A stretch of 64,000 nt of DNA from positions 174,966-238,965 of the forward strand of contig DATGQZ010000007.1 in NCBI GenBank assembly GCA_035303945.1, in the 5' to 3' direction. This document shows, piece after piece, positions 42,554-52,601 of the stretch; positions within the stretch are counted from its first letter, which is position 1; each line of letters opens with the position of its first letter. The DNA comes from DATGMS01 sp035303945 (lineage in GTDB: Bacteria > Bacteroidota > Bacteroidia > Cytophagales > Cyclobacteriaceae). Both the position numbers and the translations under genes were made by a program. Below the pieces are notes generated by a model. That model saw only the letters and a program-made list of their open reading frames with translations, made no database searches and was not told the origin of the DNA.

Positions 42554-44305
42554 AATCTTTGGCAGGACAAAGCTGAATTCACTCCATTTGTTTTCTTCAC
42601 TGTCAATCCACAAGGTACCCCCATTTTTCTCGACATAGTCCCGAACCAACAGCAGCCCTAAACCTGTGCCGGCTTCGTTGTTGCTGCCAAATGTGGTGAA
42701 GCTGTCCCCTTTTCGCAACCGTTGAAGGTTTGCTGCAGAAATTCCCACCCCCGTATCCCGGACGGAAATTTTTACTTCCCCCTGATGGTCGGTGACGCGG
42801 ATCAGGACTTGATCTCCGGTATCGCAGAACTTGATGGCATTGTTCAATAGGTTTCTAATCACCAGTTCCACCATATGTTTATCAGCAAATACCATGATAG
42901 ATCCTTCGGAATCCACCGCCAGACTGACCTGCTTAAGGGCAGCAACGGGCTCGGCCAAAGCTCTTTGCGTTTGCACCAGCTTATAGATATCAAAAACAGC
43001 CTTATCGGTAAATTCACCTTTAAGCTGGCTTCTTGACCAAGCAAGGAGGTTTTCCAATAGCATGGCAACACCATCAATGCTCGTGGATAGCGAGGGTAAG
43101 ATCTCTAACAATTCCTCCGTGTTGATATAGCCATTTTTGGTGAGGTCGAGAATTTCCTTTACACCTAATACGGGCCCCTTCAAATCATGAGAAATGATGG
43201 AAAAAAGTTTATCCTTTAGTGCATTGTCCTTTTTAAGTTGCGCAGCTTGTATTTCCAATAATGTCTGACTTTGCCTCCCTTCTGTAATATCTTTGAAAAC
43301 AAGGAGCATGCCTTCGAACAATCCTTTTCTCCCTTTTAAAGGTATCATCTCAATTAAGAAAGTTTTCTCCGCTGCATCAATCACTTTATTAATTTCAACT
43401 CTCCTGGACTGCTTTTCCCTAATGTTCCGAATCAAATCCTCATCTAACACAAAAACTTCATGTATGGATAGCCCTATGACACTTTGACGCCCCTCTTTCA
43501 AAACTTTTTTCATCGCAGGATTGACTTCGACAATTCGGTCCTTGGCATCAATCACTAACACCCCATCCGACATTGCCGCTATCAACTCTTCTTTGGCTAT
43601 AGGCACAATATTGAAGAGATCATACTTTACCAATCCAATACCGGTGGCTAAAAATGATACGGTAAACGCGAAGGATGTGACATTAATAGGACCTAAGAGC
43701 TTGAGGCCCACAAAGCTCATGACATGAAACAAAAGTGGGATAAGCGCGGCAATAAGTAAGAGAAAAGTTTGGCTTCTGAACAGGGGCTCGGCTCCCCTCA
43801 TACTTGCCGCCAATAGGTAAATACCCCAAGCCACAACAGCATAAAAGTAAAAAGTGAACATATAAATCAAGGGACCTCTCTGTCTATCTGCCAAAAGTAT
43901 GGGACCATCGGACCGAAACTCCACAGAGGTATAATATAGATGATGCCAATCGTTGGTGGCCACCAAAACATAGGTAATTAAAGCGATCACCAACAGTATC
44001 GGTTGGATTGAGTTTTCCTCTAACCTAGAAATCTGTCCTGTGTATCGGAAACAAAAGATCAACCAAGTGAAGGGCAATAAGGAAATACCTATGTATTTAA
44101 ACTTTAACCAGAACTCAATATAGGTCAAAGTGCCACTTGCGAGCTCCATACCATAAAAAAACACCCAAATGGCGCAACAAGCTAAGGTTAGGGCAAACCA
44201 ACGGACGGCTTTACTGAGTCTTAACACAATGATTAGGGACAATAGAGCAGCTGCAACACCTAAACCCAATAAGGTAACAGCATAAAGATTAAAGTCCCAT
44301 TGCAT
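42542..44305 (-). CDS. Sensor histidine kinase with 7TM input domain and PAS
   Basis: A 587-residue membrane kinase. The N-terminus has seven hydrophobic segments (about residues 5-225, HisKA_7TM type, ending GLVKYDLFNIVPIA). A PAS domain follows (about 235-345), then the DHp helix with phosphoacceptor His373 in FSIISHDLKGP, and the ATPase domain (N box LLNNAIKF, G1 DTGVGIS, G2 GTGLGLLLV). I start at the ATG at 44305; a TTG at 44350 would add 15 residues. No response regulator is adjacent, so the partner and the signal are unknown. Confidence 0.9.
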   Translation of the reverse strand: MQWDFNLYAVTLLGLGVAAALLSLIIVLRLSKAVRWFALTLACCAIWVFFYGMELASGTLTYIEFWLKFKYIGISLLPFTWLIFCFRYTGQISRLEENSIQPILLVIALITYVLVATNDWHHLYYTSVEFRSDGPILLADRQRGPLIYMFTFYFYAVVAWGIYLLAASMRGAEPLFRSQTFLLLIAALIPLLFHVMSFVGLKLLGPINVTSFAFTVSFLATGIGLVKYDLFNIVPIAKEELIAAMSDGVLVIDAKDRIVEVNPAMKKVLKEGRQSVIGLSIHEVFVLDEDLIRNIREKQSRRVEINKVIDAAEKTFLIEMIPLKGRKGLFEGMLLVFKDITEGRQSQTLLEIQAAQLKKDNALKDKLFSIISHDLKGPVLGVKEILDLTKNGYINTEELLEILPSLSTSIDGVAMLLENLLAWSRSQLKGEFTDKAVFDIYKLVQTQRALAEPVAALKQVSLAVDSEGSIMVFADKHMVELVIRNLLNNAIKFCDTGDQVLIRVTDHQGEVKISVRDTGVGISAANLQRLRKGDSFTTFGSNNEAGTGLGLLLVRDYVEKNGGTLWIDSEENKWSEFSFVLPKINDN

Positions 44306-44526
44306 CAGCAGGATATCCGGTTTATTTCCAAAAGTCTCCCAAAATAACAATAATTCCTCAGTTTCGAACTAGATCCCAGCAATATTTGGGCTAAAAAGCC
44401 TTAACATGCTTTATTCTATACCCATTGAAGCGTTGACAACCCCCTATCTGGCTTAAGCGCGATTCATATTCTTTCTAAATAAGAAATCCGGCTATATGAT
44501 TAGCTTCCAAATCCCTACATATTTTT

Positions 44527-44534
44527 TATCTTTG
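44527..44534 (+). promoter_or_regulatory. -7 element upstream of aconitase
   Basis: TATCTTTG matches TAnnTTTG and lies 61 bases before the start codon. A long AT-rich leader (AACATAATAATAATAG) lies between them. The 290 bases between the kinase start and aconitase show no other gene. Confidence 0.5.
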
Positions 44535-44595
44535 CCTGCTATTTGGCACACGTACAACATAATAATAATAGTTTTAACTTATATAAATATTTTAA

Positions 44596-46863
44596 ATGGC
44601 TTTTGACTTAGACATGATCAAGGCAGTCTATGCGCGGTTTCCAGAGCGCATTAATGCTGCCCGGAAAGTAGTAGGTAGACCTCTCACTTTAACAGAAAAA
44701 ATATTATACTCTCATCTTTCGGCCGGCGAGGCGTCGAACGACTTTGAGAGAGGGATTTCTTATGTGGATTTTCAACCTGATAGGGTAGCGATGCAGGATG
44801 CTACCGCACAGATGGCATTATTGCAGTTTATGCAGGCAGGTCGTCCACAAGTTGCTGTCCCCTCTACTGTTCATTGCGATCACTTGATTCAAGCCGAAGT
44901 GGGCGCTGCGACCGATCTTGAAAAAGCCAAGGATAAAAACAAAGAAGTTTACGACTTCCTTTCCTCCGTCTCCAACAAATATGGTTTAGGGTTCTGGAAA
45001 CCCGGCGCGGGCATTATCCACCAAGTAATATTGGAAAATTATGCTTTTCCGGGTGGCATGATGATCGGTACGGACTCCCATACGCCCAATGCAGGCGGCC
45101 TTGGAATGGTTGCTATAGGCGTGGGTGGTGCAGATGCCTGCGACGTAATGGCGGGCTTGCCTTGGGAACTCAAATTCCCCAAATTAATTGGTGTCAAGCT
45201 GACTGGTAAGCTTTCCGGTTGGACTGCTGCTAAAGATGTTATTCTTAAAGTAGCCGGAATTTTGACCGTAAAAGGCGGTACTGGTTGTATTGTAGAATAT
45301 TTCGGAGAGGGTGCCAGATCAATTTCCGCAACTGGAAAAGGCACTATCTGCAACATGGGGGCCGAAATTGGGGCCACCACTTCCATTTTTGGCTACGACG
45401 ACAAAGCGGAAGCTTATCTACGAGGCACCGATAGATCCGATATAGCGGATCTGGCTAACGGTATCAAAGAACATTTAACAGGCGATGAAGAAGTATACGC
45501 TAATCCTGAGCTATACTTTGATCAAGTAATCGAAATCAATCTCTCTGAGTTGGAACCACACATCAACGGGCCTTTTACTCCTGACTTGGCATGGCCAATC
45601 TCTAAGTTTGCACAGGCTGTAAAAGAAAACAACTGGCCTACCAAATTGGAAGTGGGACTGATCGGCTCTTGTACCAACTCCTCTTATGAAGATATTTCAA
45701 GAGCAGCATCTTTGGCACAGCAAGCTGTGGAGAAGAAGCTAGTCGCTAAATCGGAATACACCATTACCCCCGGTTCCGAGCAAGTAAGATACACCGTGGA
45801 GCGGGACGGTTTCTTAAATGTGTTCGAAAAAATGGGTGGCGTGGTTCTTGCCAATGCTTGTGGTCCATGTATTGGACAATGGGCAAGGCATGGCGCTGAA
45901 AAGAAAGAAAAGAACTCAATCATCACCTCTTTTAACAGAAACTTTGCAAAGCGTGCAGATGGTAATCCTAATACGCACTCCTTTGTTGCCTCTCCAGAAG
46001 TTGTCACCGCCATGGCTATTGCAGGCGACCTGACCTTCAACCCTCTGACAGATTCTCTATTAAATGAGGAAGGTCAATTGGTGAAACTTGATGAACCGAC
46101 TGGTCTGGAACTTCCTACTCAAGGATTTGCTGTTGAAGACGCTGGATACCAAGCTCCAGCTGCGGACAGCTCTCAAGTAGAAGTGGTGGTGGATCCGAAT
46201 TCCGACCGACTTCAACTGTTGGAACCATTTGCTCCTTGGGAAGGCACTGACCTTCATGGATTGAAGCTGTTGATCAAGGCCAAAGGTAAATGTACGACTG
46301 ACCACATTTCAATGGCAGGACCATGGTTGAGATTTAGAGGTCATTTGGACAATATTTCCAACAATATGCTGATTGGTGCCATTAACTACTTCAATGACGA
46401 GACCAATAAGGTGAAGAATCAGCTGACTGGGGAATATGGTGAAGTACCTGCTGTCCAAAGACAATATAAGCAGCATAACATCGGTTCTATTGTAGTAGGT
46501 GATGAAAACTATGGTGAAGGTTCTTCTAGAGAACACGCGGCTATGGAACCTCGCTTCCTTGGCGTAAGAGCTATCCTCGTAAAGTCTTTCGCGAGAATTC
46601 ATGAGACCAACCTGAAGAAGCAAGGTATGCTCGCGCTTACCTTTGTAAATCCAGCGGATTACGACTTAGTTCAGGAGGACGACGCTATAGACATTAAAGG
46701 TTTAACTGAATTTGCTCCCGGAAGACCGCTGACGGTCGTGCTGAACCATGCCAATGGTACCAAAGATGAAATTTTGGCCAATCATACTTATAATGAGGGA
46801 CAAATTGCTTGGTTCAAAGCAGGATCTGCATTAAATATCGTAAAGGAACAAGCTGCCAAATAG
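44596..46863 (+). CDS. Aconitate hydratase (mitochondrial-type)
   Basis: A [4Fe-4S] enzyme of the TCA cycle that isomerises citrate and isocitrate in the cytosol. Length is 755 residues, as in the eukaryotic ACO2-like form common in Bacteroidota. Cluster cysteines are in IGSCTNSSYED and ANACGPCIGQWARHG. Other conserved segments are TVHCDHLIQAE, GTDSHTPNAGGLGM, KCTTDHISMAGPW and GEGSSREHAAMEPR. A strong terminator follows it directly, so it is monocistronic. Confidence 0.95.
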   Translation: MAFDLDMIKAVYARFPERINAARKVVGRPLTLTEKILYSHLSAGEASNDFERGISYVDFQPDRVAMQDATAQMALLQFMQAGRPQVAVPSTVHCDHLIQAEVGAATDLEKAKDKNKEVYDFLSSVSNKYGLGFWKPGAGIIHQVILENYAFPGGMMIGTDSHTPNAGGLGMVAIGVGGADACDVMAGLPWELKFPKLIGVKLTGKLSGWTAAKDVILKVAGILTVKGGTGCIVEYFGEGARSISATGKGTICNMGAEIGATTSIFGYDDKAEAYLRGTDRSDIADLANGIKEHLTGDEEVYANPELYFDQVIEINLSELEPHINGPFTPDLAWPISKFAQAVKENNWPTKLEVGLIGSCTNSSYEDISRAASLAQQAVEKKLVAKSEYTITPGSEQVRYTVERDGFLNVFEKMGGVVLANACGPCIGQWARHGAEKKEKNSIITSFNRNFAKRADGNPNTHSFVASPEVVTAMAIAGDLTFNPLTDSLLNEEGQLVKLDEPTGLELPTQGFAVEDAGYQAPAADSSQVEVVVDPNSDRLQLLEPFAPWEGTDLHGLKLLIKAKGKCTTDHISMAGPWLRFRGHLDNISNNMLIGAINYFNDETNKVKNQLTGEYGEVPAVQRQYKQHNIGSIVVGDENYGEGSSREHAAMEPRFLGVRAILVKSFARIHETNLKKQGMLALTFVNPADYDLVQEDDAIDIKGLTEFAPGRPLTVVLNHANGTKDEILANHTYNEGQIAWFKAGSALNIVKEQAAK

Positions 46864-46890
46864 TAGCTTTACCCACATATTCAGTAAATA

Positions 46891-46922
46891 AAACTGGGAT
46901 GTAAACACATCCCAGTTTTATT
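46891..46922 (+). terminator. Intrinsic terminator after aconitase
   Basis: A perfect 12-bp stem (AAACTGGGATGT at 46891-46902 with ACATCCCAGTTT at 46907-46918) has an AAAC loop and is followed by TATTTATG. It lies 28 bases after the aconitase stop. Confidence 0.9.
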
Positions 46923-46967
46923 TATGGCACATTATTTTATAGGACTTCTAAAACGATTAGTCTTTTC

Positions 46968-48182
46968 ATGATGATTTCAACTATTTCTAATAACCTTCGA
47001 TTCCTCCCCGCGCTGATGCTGTTTTTTTTTGCCATGCTGCCGGCTGAGGCCCAGGACAATGATTCAAAACGCGCTGAGGTCGACTTTGATGAAGGCATCG
47101 CTATCAGCAAAGATTCATCTTTTCTAATGAACCTTAAGTTTCGCATGCAGAGTAGGGCCGGCTTTAGCACAATTTCAGGTGATAATCTTGGAGTAGACGA
47201 GTTTGAAATGATGGTGAGAAGACTTAGGTTGAGATTAGGAGGACATATTCTTAGTCCCAAGCTAGAGTACGACGTGCAGTTGTCTTTTTCAAAATCTGAC
47301 CTAGACTTGGACGAACAAGACAAAGCGCAAATTATCAGAGATGCAATTCTCTACTATCACTTCAATGACAAGTTTTACATGGGTTTTGGACAAACGAAGC
47401 TCCCCGGAAACCGCCAGAGAGTAAACAGCTCCGGAGAACTCCAATTTTATGAACGTTCGGTAGTCAATTCCACATTTACCTTAGATCGGGACTTTGGTTT
47501 TTTTGGATATTATACGCATCAAATAGCTAACTCGCTCCTCCTGCTCAAGGGAGCAGTTACAACGGGTGATGGGAGAAATGCCTTGCCTTCCAACAATGGA
47601 TTAGCCTATACCGGAAGAGTTGAATTTTTACCCTTTGGTTCATTTACAAATGAGGGGGATTATAGCGAAGGTGATTTGGAGTTTGAAGAAAATCCCAAAC
47701 TTGCCCTTGGCGCAGCATTTTCCAAAAATTTCAATGCAACAAAATCTGGAGGACAGTATGGTGAAGACCTTTATGGTACTAGAGACCTATCCAGCATCAT
47801 TGTGGACGCCATCTTCAAGTACCGTGGCTGGGCAGCTTCCTCGGAGTTTATTAAAAGGGACGCTGATGATCCCATTACCCGTAATTTGCAGGGAGATATT
47901 CGGCACATATTTACCGGGCACGGCCTCAACACCCAACTCAGTAAAATGTTATCCCAAAAAACTGAATTGGCATTTCGATATGCCTTTGTTGATCCTGAAG
48001 AAGAAATTGCCTCTGTACAGGAAAGATCGGATGAAGCGTTGGTGGGTTTAACCCGATACATAAATGGGCACAAAATAAAGGTTCAGGGCAACCTAGGCTA
48101 TAACTGGGTAGACGGCGAAGCACATACCAGTCATAGAGCCAACCACTGGATTGCCATGTTTCAGGTCGAGTTCGGAATTTAA
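46968..48182 (+). CDS. Outer-membrane porin, OprO/OprP (phosphate-selective porin) family
   Basis: A 404-residue exported beta-barrel with a signal peptide (LPALMLFFFAMLPAEAQ, cleaved near residue 28). Family segments are FEMMVRRLRLRLGGHIL, YDVQLSFSKSD and GFGQTKLPGNRQR, and the alternating aromatic/polar pattern of a barrel continues to the C-terminus, which ends in FQVEFGI. It may allow passage of phosphate or other small anions; selectivity cannot be inferred safely. Its stop overlaps the convergent TPR gene by 4 bases. Confidence 0.85.
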   Translation: MMISTISNNLRFLPALMLFFFAMLPAEAQDNDSKRAEVDFDEGIAISKDSSFLMNLKFRMQSRAGFSTISGDNLGVDEFEMMVRRLRLRLGGHILSPKLEYDVQLSFSKSDLDLDEQDKAQIIRDAILYYHFNDKFYMGFGQTKLPGNRQRVNSSGELQFYERSVVNSTFTLDRDFGFFGYYTHQIANSLLLLKGAVTTGDGRNALPSNNGLAYTGRVEFLPFGSFTNEGDYSEGDLEFEENPKLALGAAFSKNFNATKSGGQYGEDLYGTRDLSSIIVDAIFKYRGWAASSEFIKRDADDPITRNLQGDIRHIFTGHGLNTQLSKMLSQKTELAFRYAFVDPEEEIASVQERSDEALVGLTRYINGHKIKVQGNLGYNWVDGEAHTSHRANHWIAMFQVEFGI

Positions 48183-49108
48183 TCGGCTCGCATGATCTTC
48201 TCTAGGTAGTCTTTTACCAATGGTATATCGGGGTCCCGATCTTGTACATCCTGTAGATACTTCAGTGCTAGCTCATTGTCATGGGTCATTGCATAATAAA
48301 TCCCTTTATTGCGCAACGCGTACAAGTTGCGGCTGTTTTGTTTCAAGCTGAGGTTAATATCTTCCAATCCTTCTTCCAAATTACCCAAATATAATTGATA
48401 CAGGCCTCTATTGTTATAAAAGTAGGGCTGAGACGAGTTCAACACGAGAGCCTGTTGTACCCAATCATAAGCGGCTTGGTACTGCCCTTGATCAAAAGCG
48501 ATCATCGCGTGTAAATTATAAATGTTGGCTTCTTTGGGATTTAACGCTTTAGCCTCTTTTAAATCGGCCAGTGCTTCCTCTGAACGGCCGAGATAATACT
48601 GTATCGTGGCACGGTTGACATACAAGTCGACATTGTTCTTATCCCTTTCGAGGGCCTGTGTAAAAGCGTCTAATGCTTCATCATAACGCTTCAGTACCTC
48701 ATAGCCCAAACCTAGCACAAAGTATCCCCTTGCAGACTCGCTCTCCATACTAATAAGTATCTTCGCATCTTCTAGGCTTTTGTAGTTTTCACCATGGTCC
48801 AGATACGCCAGGCTTCTTTGGTAAAAAGCATCTGCATAGCCCTCCTTTAAATTTATGGCTTGGCTAAAGTCCTGAATCGCTTGTTCAAAGTCCGCAGCTA
48901 TTTTATAGGTTAGTCCACGATTATAATATGCCTCAGCAAAACTGGGATCTATCTCCAAGGCCTCCTCATAATAGTTACGGGCACTCTTTAAGTCGTTCTC
49001 CTGCAATTTATCATTCCCCTTTACAAGGAAACGGCTTTTACGGTCTTCGGCGCTGTCGCAACCCATGATCAACGAAAATACGCTGAGAAGAATGAATGCT
49101 TTTTTCAA
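48179..49108 (-). CDS. TPR-repeat lipoprotein
   Basis: A 309-residue protein with a lipoprotein signal (ILLSVFSLIMGC, Cys at about residue 17) and about eight TPR units covering nearly the rest of the chain. Examples are DLKSARNYYEEALEIDP, AYYNRGLTYKIAADFEQA and RYDEALDAFTQALERD. It should be an anchored periplasmic scaffold. It is a separate gene from the TPR lipoprotein near 15.2 kb but has the same plan. The stop overlaps the convergent porin gene by 4 bases. Confidence 0.87.
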   Translation of the reverse strand: MKKAFILLSVFSLIMGCDSAEDRKSRFLVKGNDKLQENDLKSARNYYEEALEIDPSFAEAYYNRGLTYKIAADFEQAIQDFSQAINLKEGYADAFYQRSLAYLDHGENYKSLEDAKILISMESESARGYFVLGLGYEVLKRYDEALDAFTQALERDKNNVDLYVNRATIQYYLGRSEEALADLKEAKALNPKEANIYNLHAMIAFDQGQYQAAYDWVQQALVLNSSQPYFYNNRGLYQLYLGNLEEGLEDINLSLKQNSRNLYALRNKGIYYAMTHDNELALKYLQDVQDRDPDIPLVKDYLEKIMRAD

Positions 49109-49268
49109 TGGAACTGTTTTTTATACATTTGAACTTATCCTTAGCGAACAAATTTATCCCCTATTAGGTTTTAAAAAAATGGTTTATCCTACAAATTGCT
49201 CCGGCATTACCGCATTAGCATTTGATCAACAGACTAGCGGGATCTCCATACATCAACCTACCTGAACC

Positions 49269-50267
49269 ATGTTTTTAACCAACAACAATAAAAGCCGGTG
49301 GATTGCACTTTCATTTTTGGTAAGCATACTGCTGTTAGCCGTGAAATTTTATGCCTTCTACCTCACAAACTCTAAAGCCATACTCACTGATGCACTCGAG
49401 AGCATTGTCAATGTGGTAGCCTCTGGGTTCGCCATCTACAGCATCTACTTAAGCGCACAACCAAGGGACCATAACCATCCGTATGGGCACGGCAAAATTG
49501 AATTTTTTAGTGCGGGTTTAGAAGGCACTTTAATCATTCTCGCCGGGCTGTTTATCATTTACCAGGCCGTGCTGGCGCTTATTCATCCTGAGCCCTTAGG
49601 TCTTTTACCGACAGGTATGGCTTTGGTAGGATTGTCAGGGGCTATCAATGGATGGTTAGGATATATGCTAATGCGCAAAGGGAAGGACTACAACAGCCTT
49701 ACTTTGGAGGCAGACGGGAGACATATCCTTACAGATGCTGCGAGTAGTGTGGTGCTTCTTGTTGGAATTGCCGTAATTTACTACACTGGGTATTTCATAC
49801 TGGATAGTGTTCTCTCCATCATCTTTTCTATGTACATTATATTAAATGGATATCTTCTGGTGAGGAAATCCATTGCCGGATTAATGGACGAATCTAATCC
49901 CAAGGCAATGAAAGCAACGGTAAAGATCCTGAACCGCTATAGAAAGGACAATTGGATTGACGTCCACAACATGCGCGTCCAACAGTACGGGGGAGATAGA
50001 CACATTGACCTCCATCTCACCTTGCCTTACTATTACGACTTGAGAGCAGTTCATGATGAGGTACACCAAGTAGAAGAAGCGCTCGAAGAAAACCTTCCTG
50101 GGTTCGTGGAAGTATTTGTGCATGCAGACCCTTGCATCCCGGAAAAATGCTGTCATTACTGCAGGGTCTCCAACTGCCCTGTCCGGATGTCCCCAAACAC
50201 CAAAAAAGTACTATGGAATGAATCTAATATGGCCAAGAACCAAAAGCATTATCACGAAAGTACCTAA
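49269..50267 (+). CDS. Cation diffusion facilitator (CDF) metal exporter
   Basis: An inner-membrane proton-coupled exporter of zinc or other divalent metals, 332 residues with six membrane helices. The metal-site residues are in TDALESIVNVVASG (TM2) and HILTDAASSVVLL (TM5). The PYGHGKIEFF segment is the family's. The C-terminal cytosolic domain ends in an unusual Cys-rich tail (DPCIPEKCCHYCRVSNCP) with six Cys that may bind metal. It stands alone, and no metal regulator is adjacent. Confidence 0.92.
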   Translation: MFLTNNNKSRWIALSFLVSILLLAVKFYAFYLTNSKAILTDALESIVNVVASGFAIYSIYLSAQPRDHNHPYGHGKIEFFSAGLEGTLIILAGLFIIYQAVLALIHPEPLGLLPTGMALVGLSGAINGWLGYMLMRKGKDYNSLTLEADGRHILTDAASSVVLLVGIAVIYYTGYFILDSVLSIIFSMYIILNGYLLVRKSIAGLMDESNPKAMKATVKILNRYRKDNWIDVHNMRVQQYGGDRHIDLHLTLPYYYDLRAVHDEVHQVEEALEENLPGFVEVFVHADPCIPEKCCHYCRVSNCPVRMSPNTKKVLWNESNMAKNQKHYHEST

Positions 50268-50376
50268 TAGCTATTCTGAATTGTAAGGACATAATAAAAT
50301 AATATAGTAAAATATTGATTTAAGGCATAATTTATTGTATATTGTTGACATTCATCACATTCTTAAATTAAACGTT

Positions 50377-50460
50377 ATGAAAGATGACAGACAATTTACG
50401 ATTCTGCTTACAATTTCTGCGTTAGTTTGGTTGTTGATAATTGGGTTTATCTTCATTTAA
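50377..50460 (+). CDS. Small single-helix membrane peptide (27 residues)
   Basis: A short ORF starting MKDDRQFTIL and then a hydrophobic helix (ISALVWLLIIGFIFI). It has a charged N-terminus, one membrane segment, and a strong terminator 49 bases downstream that faces both ways. That placement, in a gap between the CDF and peptidase genes, is why I call it real. Peptides of this type often adjust membrane enzymes. I recognise no family. Confidence 0.45.
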   Translation: MKDDRQFTILLTISALVWLLIIGFIFI

Positions 50461-50508
50461 AGGCATTTTGATCTACAAAAACATTGGCTTCTGAAAGACA
50501 TGACTTTT

Positions 50509-50544
50509 AAAAAGAAAAGGGTGCGATGGCACCCTTTTCTTTTT
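50509..50544. terminator. Bidirectional terminator after the small peptide and M3 peptidase genes
   Basis: A perfect 14-bp stem (AAAGAAAAGGGTGC at 50511-50524 with GCACCCTTTTCTTT at 50529-50542), extended by flanking A/T pairs to 50509-50544, has a GATG loop. It carries A-runs on one side and T-runs on the other, so it can work on both strands. The peptidase stop is 4 bases away. Confidence 0.92.
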
Positions 50545-50547
50545 GCC

Positions 50548-52575
50548 TTATACCAAGCCTGCCCTTCTGAGCAATGCGTCCGGTTTGGGGTCTCTGCCCC
50601 TAAAACGCCTGTACAAAATAGAAGGATGGGTTCTTCCTCCAGCGGATAGCACATTTTCTTTAAAAGCGTGTGCCGTAGCCTTATCAAATATCCCCTTATC
50701 CAAAAACAGCTCAAAAGCATCTGCATCCAACACTTCTGCCCATTTATAGCTATAATATCCCGCCGCATAGCCTCCCTGAAAGATATGAGAAAACGAAGCG
50801 CTCATTAAAGTGCCGGAAACGGGCTTCAATAATTCGGTCGCTTGCATTGCTCCCTGCTCAAAAGCAAAGACATCGCTAACTGTTGCGGGGTCTGCCGTAT
50901 GATAGTTCATATCCAAAAGGCCGAAGCTGATTTGTCTTACGGTTTGATATCCCTGATGGAAGTTAGCGGCCTGTTTTATTTTCTGGATGAGCTCTTCTGG
51001 AATCTTTTCCCCAGTTTCATAATGCTCCGCAAATAGATCCAAGCATTCCTTCTCATAACACCAGTTTTCAAAGATTTGGGAAGGCAGCTCTACAAAATCC
51101 CAGTACACGCTAGTACCTGATAAGCTTTCGTAGCGTCCATTGGCCAACATGCCGTGTAAAGCATGACCAAATTCGTGAAAAAGGGTTGTAACTTCGTTAA
51201 ACGTCAGCAAGGAGGGTTTGGTAGGTGTAGGTTTGGTGAAGTTACAAACGATGGATACATGAGGCCGTTGCTCCCCACCTTCGCTTCTTTTTTGCCCTTT
51301 ATAACTGGTCATCCAAGCGCCGTTTCTCTTACCCGCACGTGGGAAAAAATCAGCATAAAATACCGCCACATGATCCCCGGCTTTATTTTTAACCTCATAA
51401 GCCTTTACGTCAGGATGGTATACCGGTATGTCAGCGTTTGGGATAAATTCCAAATCATACAGTTTGCCAGCTGTTGCAAATACCCCCTGAACAACTTTTT
51501 CCAATTGAAAATAGGGTTTTAACAATTCGTCATCCACCTCATATTTCTCTTTTTTCAGCTTTTCTGAATAGTAGGCAAAATCCCACTTTTCTAAACTGTC
51601 TATCCCATCCAGCTTTCTTGCGAATTCCTCTAACTCCTTCACTTCTTCCTCTGCTTTTGGCTTAGACTTTTCCAGCAGCTCATGCAGGAATTTCACCACC
51701 TTGTCTGGGTTTTCTGCCATGCGTTCTTCCAGAACAAAATCTGCATATCGCTTATAGCCCAACAATTTTGCTCTTTCATCCCGCAAACGAAGTATGTTTT
51801 GAATAACTTCACGATTGTCAAGGTTGTCTCCCTTACTTGCCTTGGTATTGTACGCCATAAACATCTTCTCACGAAGCGACCGATTATCGCAATAAGTCAT
51901 AAAGGGGATATAGCTGGGATAAGCAAGGGTAAAAACCCATTTGCCGTCTTTCTTTTTTTCAGAAGCGGTTTGCGCAGCAGCTTCTATGATGCCTTCCGGC
52001 AAGCCTTTAAGATCTGCCTTATCTTCTATTACAAGCTCGTACTTGTTGGTTTCTTCCAGCACATTTTCGCCAAACTGCAGGCTCAGCTGGGAGAGCGCTA
52101 CGTCGATTTCGCGCAACCGTGTCTTGGCATCTTCATTAAGATTTGCTCCATTCCTTACAAAAGCTTTGTACGTTTTTTCCAGCAGGGTACACTGCTCTTC
52201 ATCCAACTGAAGGGAATCTTTTTGTTGATAAACGGCCTTCACCTTATCAAATAAGATAGGGTCGAGTAAGATATCATTGCTATGGCTGGTTACCAATGGT
52301 GAAATTTCCCTAGCAAGCTTCTGAATTTCAGGATTTGTTTCCGCAGCATTCAAATTGAAAAAGATTCCGGTCACTATATTTAACCTTGAGCCACTATTGT
52401 CAAGAGCTTCTATGGTATTGGCAAAATCCGGCTGCGCTATTTCCTTTATTTTTTCTATCTCAGCCTTTGCTTCTTGTATGGCCATCTTAACGGCAGGCAA
52501 ATAATGCTCAGTCTTAATTAAATGAAAAGGCGCCGTCTCAAATGGCGTTTCAAATTTTTCCAATAAGGGATTCAT
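50548..52575 (-). CDS. M3 family zinc oligopeptidase (Dcp/OpdA-like)
   Basis: A 675-residue cytosolic metallopeptidase that degrades short peptides. The zinc motif is LFHEFGHALHGML, and the third ligand Glu lies in the following helix (DFVELPSQIFENW). The sequence has no signal peptide. The C-terminal segment FSHIFQGGYAAGYYSYKWAEV is conserved in the family. Length and start (MNPLLEKFETPFETAPF) match OpdA/Dcp enzymes. It lies downstream of an MBL-fold gene with a possible terminator between them. Confidence 0.93.
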   Translation of the reverse strand: MNPLLEKFETPFETAPFHLIKTEHYLPAVKMAIQEAKAEIEKIKEIAQPDFANTIEALDNSGSRLNIVTGIFFNLNAAETNPEIQKLAREISPLVTSHSNDILLDPILFDKVKAVYQQKDSLQLDEEQCTLLEKTYKAFVRNGANLNEDAKTRLREIDVALSQLSLQFGENVLEETNKYELVIEDKADLKGLPEGIIEAAAQTASEKKKDGKWVFTLAYPSYIPFMTYCDNRSLREKMFMAYNTKASKGDNLDNREVIQNILRLRDERAKLLGYKRYADFVLEERMAENPDKVVKFLHELLEKSKPKAEEEVKELEEFARKLDGIDSLEKWDFAYYSEKLKKEKYEVDDELLKPYFQLEKVVQGVFATAGKLYDLEFIPNADIPVYHPDVKAYEVKNKAGDHVAVFYADFFPRAGKRNGAWMTSYKGQKRSEGGEQRPHVSIVCNFTKPTPTKPSLLTFNEVTTLFHEFGHALHGMLANGRYESLSGTSVYWDFVELPSQIFENWCYEKECLDLFAEHYETGEKIPEELIQKIKQAANFHQGYQTVRQISFGLLDMNYHTADPATVSDVFAFEQGAMQATELLKPVSGTLMSASFSHIFQGGYAAGYYSYKWAEVLDADAFELFLDKGIFDKATAHAFKENVLSAGGRTHPSILYRRFRGRDPKPDALLRRAGLV

Positions 52576-52601
52576 AGTTATATATCGTTGTTAATGTTGA
52601 T

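Noticed and set aside
49065..49265. Open frame between the TPR lipoprotein and CDF genes
   Set aside because: It overlaps the start of the TPR gene on the other strand, has no signal or domain, and its codon pattern is not gene-like.
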